Shown here: piece after piece, positions 60,470 to 64,000 of the stretch
How the letters are laid out: each line of letters starts with the position of its first letter
Numbering within the stretch: position 1 is the stretch's first letter
NCBI RefSeq assembly: GCF_019059575.1
Contig: NW_024883093.1
Location: 74,544 to 138,543 of the forward strand
Direction: 5' to 3'
Length of the DNA stretch: 64,000 nt
Origin: Amphibalanus amphitrite
Taxonomy: Eukaryota > Arthropoda > Thecostraca > Balanomorpha > Balanidae
Notes under the pieces: generated by a model
What the model was told of the DNA's origin: nothing
The model's input: only the letters and a program-made list of their open reading frames with translations
Databases searched by the model: none
Program-made: the position numbers and the translations under genes

Positions 60470-60664
60470 GTCGATATCAGCTTCTATGGATGGATAGTGA
60501 TACAAGATTTACTTGAGTTTTTTCGTCCTCTCCAGCCAGAGGTTATCAGCCATGCTTTTAAAGAAAGTTGTCACATACACCTAACCCTTCTTTGTACTGG
60601 AATTTCTGACGCTCGTAATATGCATACTGACTACACCGTAATTTTGGCTCACAATGAATCTGTT

Positions 60665-60819
60665 CATAGGCGGCGGAACGGGGAGGGCACCGGGGCACCG
60701 TGCCCCCAGTTGATTTTTGCATTTTAACATTAGCCCTATGGGCGTTGCATGGAAAGAATGGGACCAAAGGTCGGCAGTGCCCCCCCCCCCCTTTAATTGA
60801 AGGTGTTTCGCCGCTACTG
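60665..60819. mobile_element. 155-bp hAT MITE related to the 1.55-kb element
   Basis: The left end CATAGGCGGCGGAACG and the adjoining GGGCACCGGGGCACCGTGCC match the left end of the element at 1552. The right end (TTTCGCCGCTACTG) is degraded. The direct repeat AATCTGTT at 60657-60664 and 60820-60827 is an 8-bp target duplication. Confidence 0.82.
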
Positions 60820-62341
60820 AATCTGTTACTAGGACGAGGAGCAAAATCACTATAAAACTCAGATATAGCACACACATCAGATATAGTACCACACGTCTTT
60901 TTCCTAAACATCGATCTTAGAGACTGCATCTTGATAACAAATCGATCGTATAGAGAAGCTGATTTATTTGAGCGACAGGCTGATATTCTGATTGGTGGAA
61001 GCTTATGTCGATCCAAATATAGCCTGACATACCCGTTTACCGCATTATCACGGATCCGTCCAATCAACTAAAGTGGCATGTAATGCTCGTTGGGAAGTTG
61101 TTCTTTTTCATTTTAGGAATCCTATCACATCAGTGAATGCCGATATATGACTATATACTCATGTGCAGGTATTTTCACCAGTTGCGCTTAAACGCATGGA
61201 AATAGAGGCAGGGCCTCGTTTAACATGTTAACTGGGGGAGGGGGGGGGGGGTCGGCAAACTCCCGCAGTCACCGGCCTGGCCCCCCAGTCAGGGTAAAAA
61301 TGTCACTACTGGGGGGCCGGCAAAAGCGAAAAGGCAAACGAATTTTTACTGCAAGGCGTCAGTGCACATACAAACAAATAGGTGAACGAAACTTGGATGC
61401 AATGTGAGCACATTGATTTACCCGATTACTTCTGACTGTTTCCACATGTTTATTTTGCTTACCTGATACCATTGTTTTTTTTTTTTTTTCGCTCAGCAAT
61501 ACGTTACCTTTCGGGTTTTCAGGCGACCTAACTCCGTGTCCCGCATATTCTCTTTCACACATTCTCCTGTTGTTTCTGTCCTCGGGGCGTCAATCTGTTG
61601 TTTCTATCGTTTCTACCTATCGTCGTCCTCACTACGCGACGTCGAACTTCTGGCTGGACGGTCACCGGTGTGCGGCAAGAGTAGCTCCTAATCGTAATGA
61701 AGCAGGCTCCCATTCTGGGTGATCGTAAGCTCAGCCTGGTGGTCTGTCTCTGGGGACGAGAAATACTAGTGTGGTCTACCAGAGGCCGATGTGGGTTCAG
61801 AAGCTGGCATTGGCCATCAGAGCTCGGCACCGACGCTCATAAGCCGGCGGGGCCCGTTAGAAACCGCGATGTGGTTCGCAAAAAAATATAGATATGCGTT
61901 CCTAATGAATTGCTAAGATAAGGTCAATTTTCAGGTCATTCAAGGGCATCAATTGTCCATTTCGCTCGATTATTCTCAGAAAATATTTGATTTCAACGTT
62001 TTAACTCTACCTTGCACGAACAGGGGAGCAGAAGCGCATACAAAAAAAAGATGGCTCCCATATAGCCATAACGGAAGCAAGACTCTTAGATAAACGGAAA
62101 TAAGTCGTTAAATTTGAACTCCGACGAACAGTAAAGCATTCATGAGAATCTGAAATCGTAAACAAATGACCGACTAAAAAAGGTATAGCGGGTCCAAAAC
62201 TAAGGTTTCATTCTTTGTATGCTTATTACTGTCTGGTGGGGCAATGTGAGGGGGTTATAAACTAATGCAAAGGCATGGGTCGGATGGTCTAGGTACTATT
62301 TTTATTTATTTAGTGTTCACAACAAATCATAAGGTTCCAGG

Positions 62342-62420
62342 GCTGTGATGAAAATAAGTGGCCTAAATCTGGTGAGAAAACAGGATTTGGGGGTACCCTT
62401 AGGTTTGGCTCCTTGAGTCT
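62342..62420. repeat. Dispersed ~75-bp repeat, copy B
   Basis: Matches copy A with few substitutions through TTTGGCTCCTTGAG, then enters a CCCCCCAGTG run, which suggests an end of a related hAT element. Confidence 0.75.
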
Positions 62421-62950
62421 CTGGCCCCCCAGTGAAAATCTTTTAGGCGCTGAATCGAGGCAAACTACATATGTGTGCCTATGTGTGTTTGTGTAGGGGG
62501 CCTGATCGAACAATTCGGGAAGCATTGTTCGCGAGACACAAGCACGGATTCTGTAAAAAAAATCTGCCGTCAAAAGCATTTGATTTTCATCGATTAGCGT
62601 GGAAGTTTAAGTTTGATAGCCAATAAACTTGTGAAAAACATAGATGATAAAAATGCACTCCACAAAACTTTTGATCAAAATATAGGTAACCGACCTGTAC
62701 CTTATGGCGAGATTTGGGCAACTAAGTAAGATGTTTTCATTTATCGGCTGCAGAAATCTAGGTATTCGAGTTGAAATGCGTTCTGAAATGAGAAATATGA
62801 CTTAAACACGAAACTAGTTTTGTTTTGCAAAACGGTGCTTGACTATTTTTAAAAATCAATGGAGTGTGGCGTCATTTATTGACAGTGCCGCGCAGGAACT
62901 ACTTTCAGGATGGGGGGGGGAGGGGGACACACCTGATACTTCCGGTGCCT

Positions 62951-63003
62951 AGGTTACCCTCAAAGCTAGTTTTCTCATCGGTTTTAGGCCACTTATTTTT
63001 CAC
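62951..63003. repeat. Dispersed ~75-bp repeat, copy C (inverted)
   Basis: TTTTCTCATCGGTTTTAGGC and CCACTTATTTTTCACC are the reverse complement of copy A, diverged. Copies B and C face each other 530 bp apart. Confidence 0.7.
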
Positions 63004-64000
63004 CCCTTTACCTCCTCAACGGAAAGAACAAAACGAAAACATTTGCAAAAAAGTGAGGCATTATGCCTCAGGTGAGTCAAGGAACTACATTTCTGGTTTC
63101 CTGCAATGAAGGTCTAAATCTGACACATAAGCTGTCGAGCCAGGGAGGGAGTGCGGGTTCTTACTTTAATTTTTTCTTCCACTCAGTTTTTCATTGTGAT
63201 CATCACCCATAATTTAGGGAGGACAAGCTGCCCCGACGGTTCTTGGCCCTAAGAAAAGTTGTGGGGGTAGCGCCCCCACGGCCCCAGAGTTGTGGGGGCA
63301 GGCTCCCCTACTGCCCCCCCCCCCCCCCCGGTTCCCGCACAGGTGTTTCTTGATAGCGCTGAGAGCTCAATTCTTAGTGACAGAACTCGACCTAGGCTCC
63401 CATTACTGAGGAGTGCACTGTGCGCTTCCCTAATCGACGTCAGCCCTCCCTGAAACTAGATAGTGAAGAACAGCACTAAGGGCTCTGTCACCCTCTTGGA
63501 CCGAAATTTTTATCGATTCATACCATGCCAGGATATAATTAGTGTTACCTATAGGTATGCATGGGCCTGACCAGTGAACACAGCACTTATGTACTGTGCG
63601 GCATTATACCAAAGCAGCAAACGGTATTGTCCATGGAGTCTAGGTATCATATATGAGCAGGCCGATATGCACCCTCTCGTCCTGAGATCATCTTCCGGAA
63701 CGGTGTGGTTTCTGAAAAGGCCGGCACGGAATCATCTTAGGCTGACGTGCACCTGTGGAGCCGATGAAAGCCCTCAGCGGCTAGAAAAGGTTTCTCAAAC
63801 GTCGGCATTGGACCCCTCAGGGACCGATCAGGGTCTTCAGACACCGACGTGGAGCCCGCAAGGCCGCTGACAGTGTGTGGGCCTTCAGACAATGGACGGG
63901 ACTTTTTAGTCCGGGTGAGACTCACGGCTTAGCGGCTCCACCACGGTTCAGGATGGGATGGAGGGGGGGGGGGGGGGGGGGTGGCCTACCAGAATGCACA

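Larger units (their letters stand above)
59360..64000. other. Intergenic DNA after gene 2, no gene seen
   Basis: Apart from the palindrome at 60.3 kb, the hAT MITE at 60.7 kb and dispersed repeats at 62.3-63.0 kb, it shows poly-G/poly-C runs (61230, 62910, 63315, 63963) that probably mark ends of G-rich transposons. Frames up to 169 codons have no motif. Confidence 0.5.

Overview
This is eukaryotic nuclear DNA from an animal. It has spliced genes with long introns, many transposons, long (CT)n tracts, TGACGTCA-rich stretches and coding regions that are GC-rich compared with their introns. The mobile element mix (CR1/L2-like LINE, hAT and mariner/IS630 relatives, many TTAA-flanked non-autonomous elements) and the long low-complexity proteins fit an arthropod, perhaps a crustacean. 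That placement is an inference, because no gene here fixes the taxon.

Two host genes can be supported, both on the + strand. Gene 1 covers about 16.7-53.5 kb. I joined eight coding exons (16719-18512, 18940-19100, 25686-25729, 30626-30760, 47594-47704, 48461-48541, 48860-48985, 50500-53477). Every junction is GT/AG and in phase, giving 1,809 residues up to a stop at 53475-53477. The protein is mostly disordered (poly-Pro, poly-Gln, Ser/Arg/Lys-rich). It carries two copies of a short PSRxFRxLQ motif that resembles the SRSFRxLQ-type element I recall from PDLIM/Zasp-like proteins. Its introns hold most of the mobile DNA in the window. Gene 2 (about 57.3-58.8 kb) encodes a Cys-containing ectodomain followed by seven hydrophobic segments, an atypical 7TM protein. 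Its 5' end lies in a recent tandem duplication of about 420 bp.

The rest is mainly transposons. (a) A family of TTAA-flanked elements, about 0.6-1.2 kb each, has CCC-GGG termini, subterminal G-run/C-run hairpins, a GC-rich cruciform and many AGGTCA motifs. There are nine clear members, at 4.2, 6.1, 11.8, 12.7, 27.2, 27.6, 35.5, 45.4 and 49.7 kb. One has inserted into another at an internal TTAA, which demonstrates the target duplication. (b) Three further TTAA-flanked elements with different inverted repeats lie at 22.4, 42.8 and 46.3 kb. (c) hAT-type elements with 8-bp target duplications lie at 1.55, 7.47 and 60.67 kb. (d) A TA-flanked element lies at 15.4 kb and a mariner-type foldback element with ~320-bp arms at 44.1 kb. 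(e) A nearly complete CR1/L2-like LINE (31.4-35.5 kb) has endonuclease, RT and a degenerate 2A-like motif, and a 5'-truncated second LINE lies on the minus strand (41.2-42.0 kb). (f) Several large palindromes occur without coding capacity.

By region: 0-16.7 kb is repeat-rich and has no recognised gene. 16.7-53.5 kb is gene 1 with its transposon-filled introns. 53.5-57.3 kb is intergenic. 57.3-59.4 kb is gene 2 with a (CT)n-rich 3' region. 59.4-64 kb is repeat-rich and geneless. I found no bacterial-type operon, CRISPR array or defence system.
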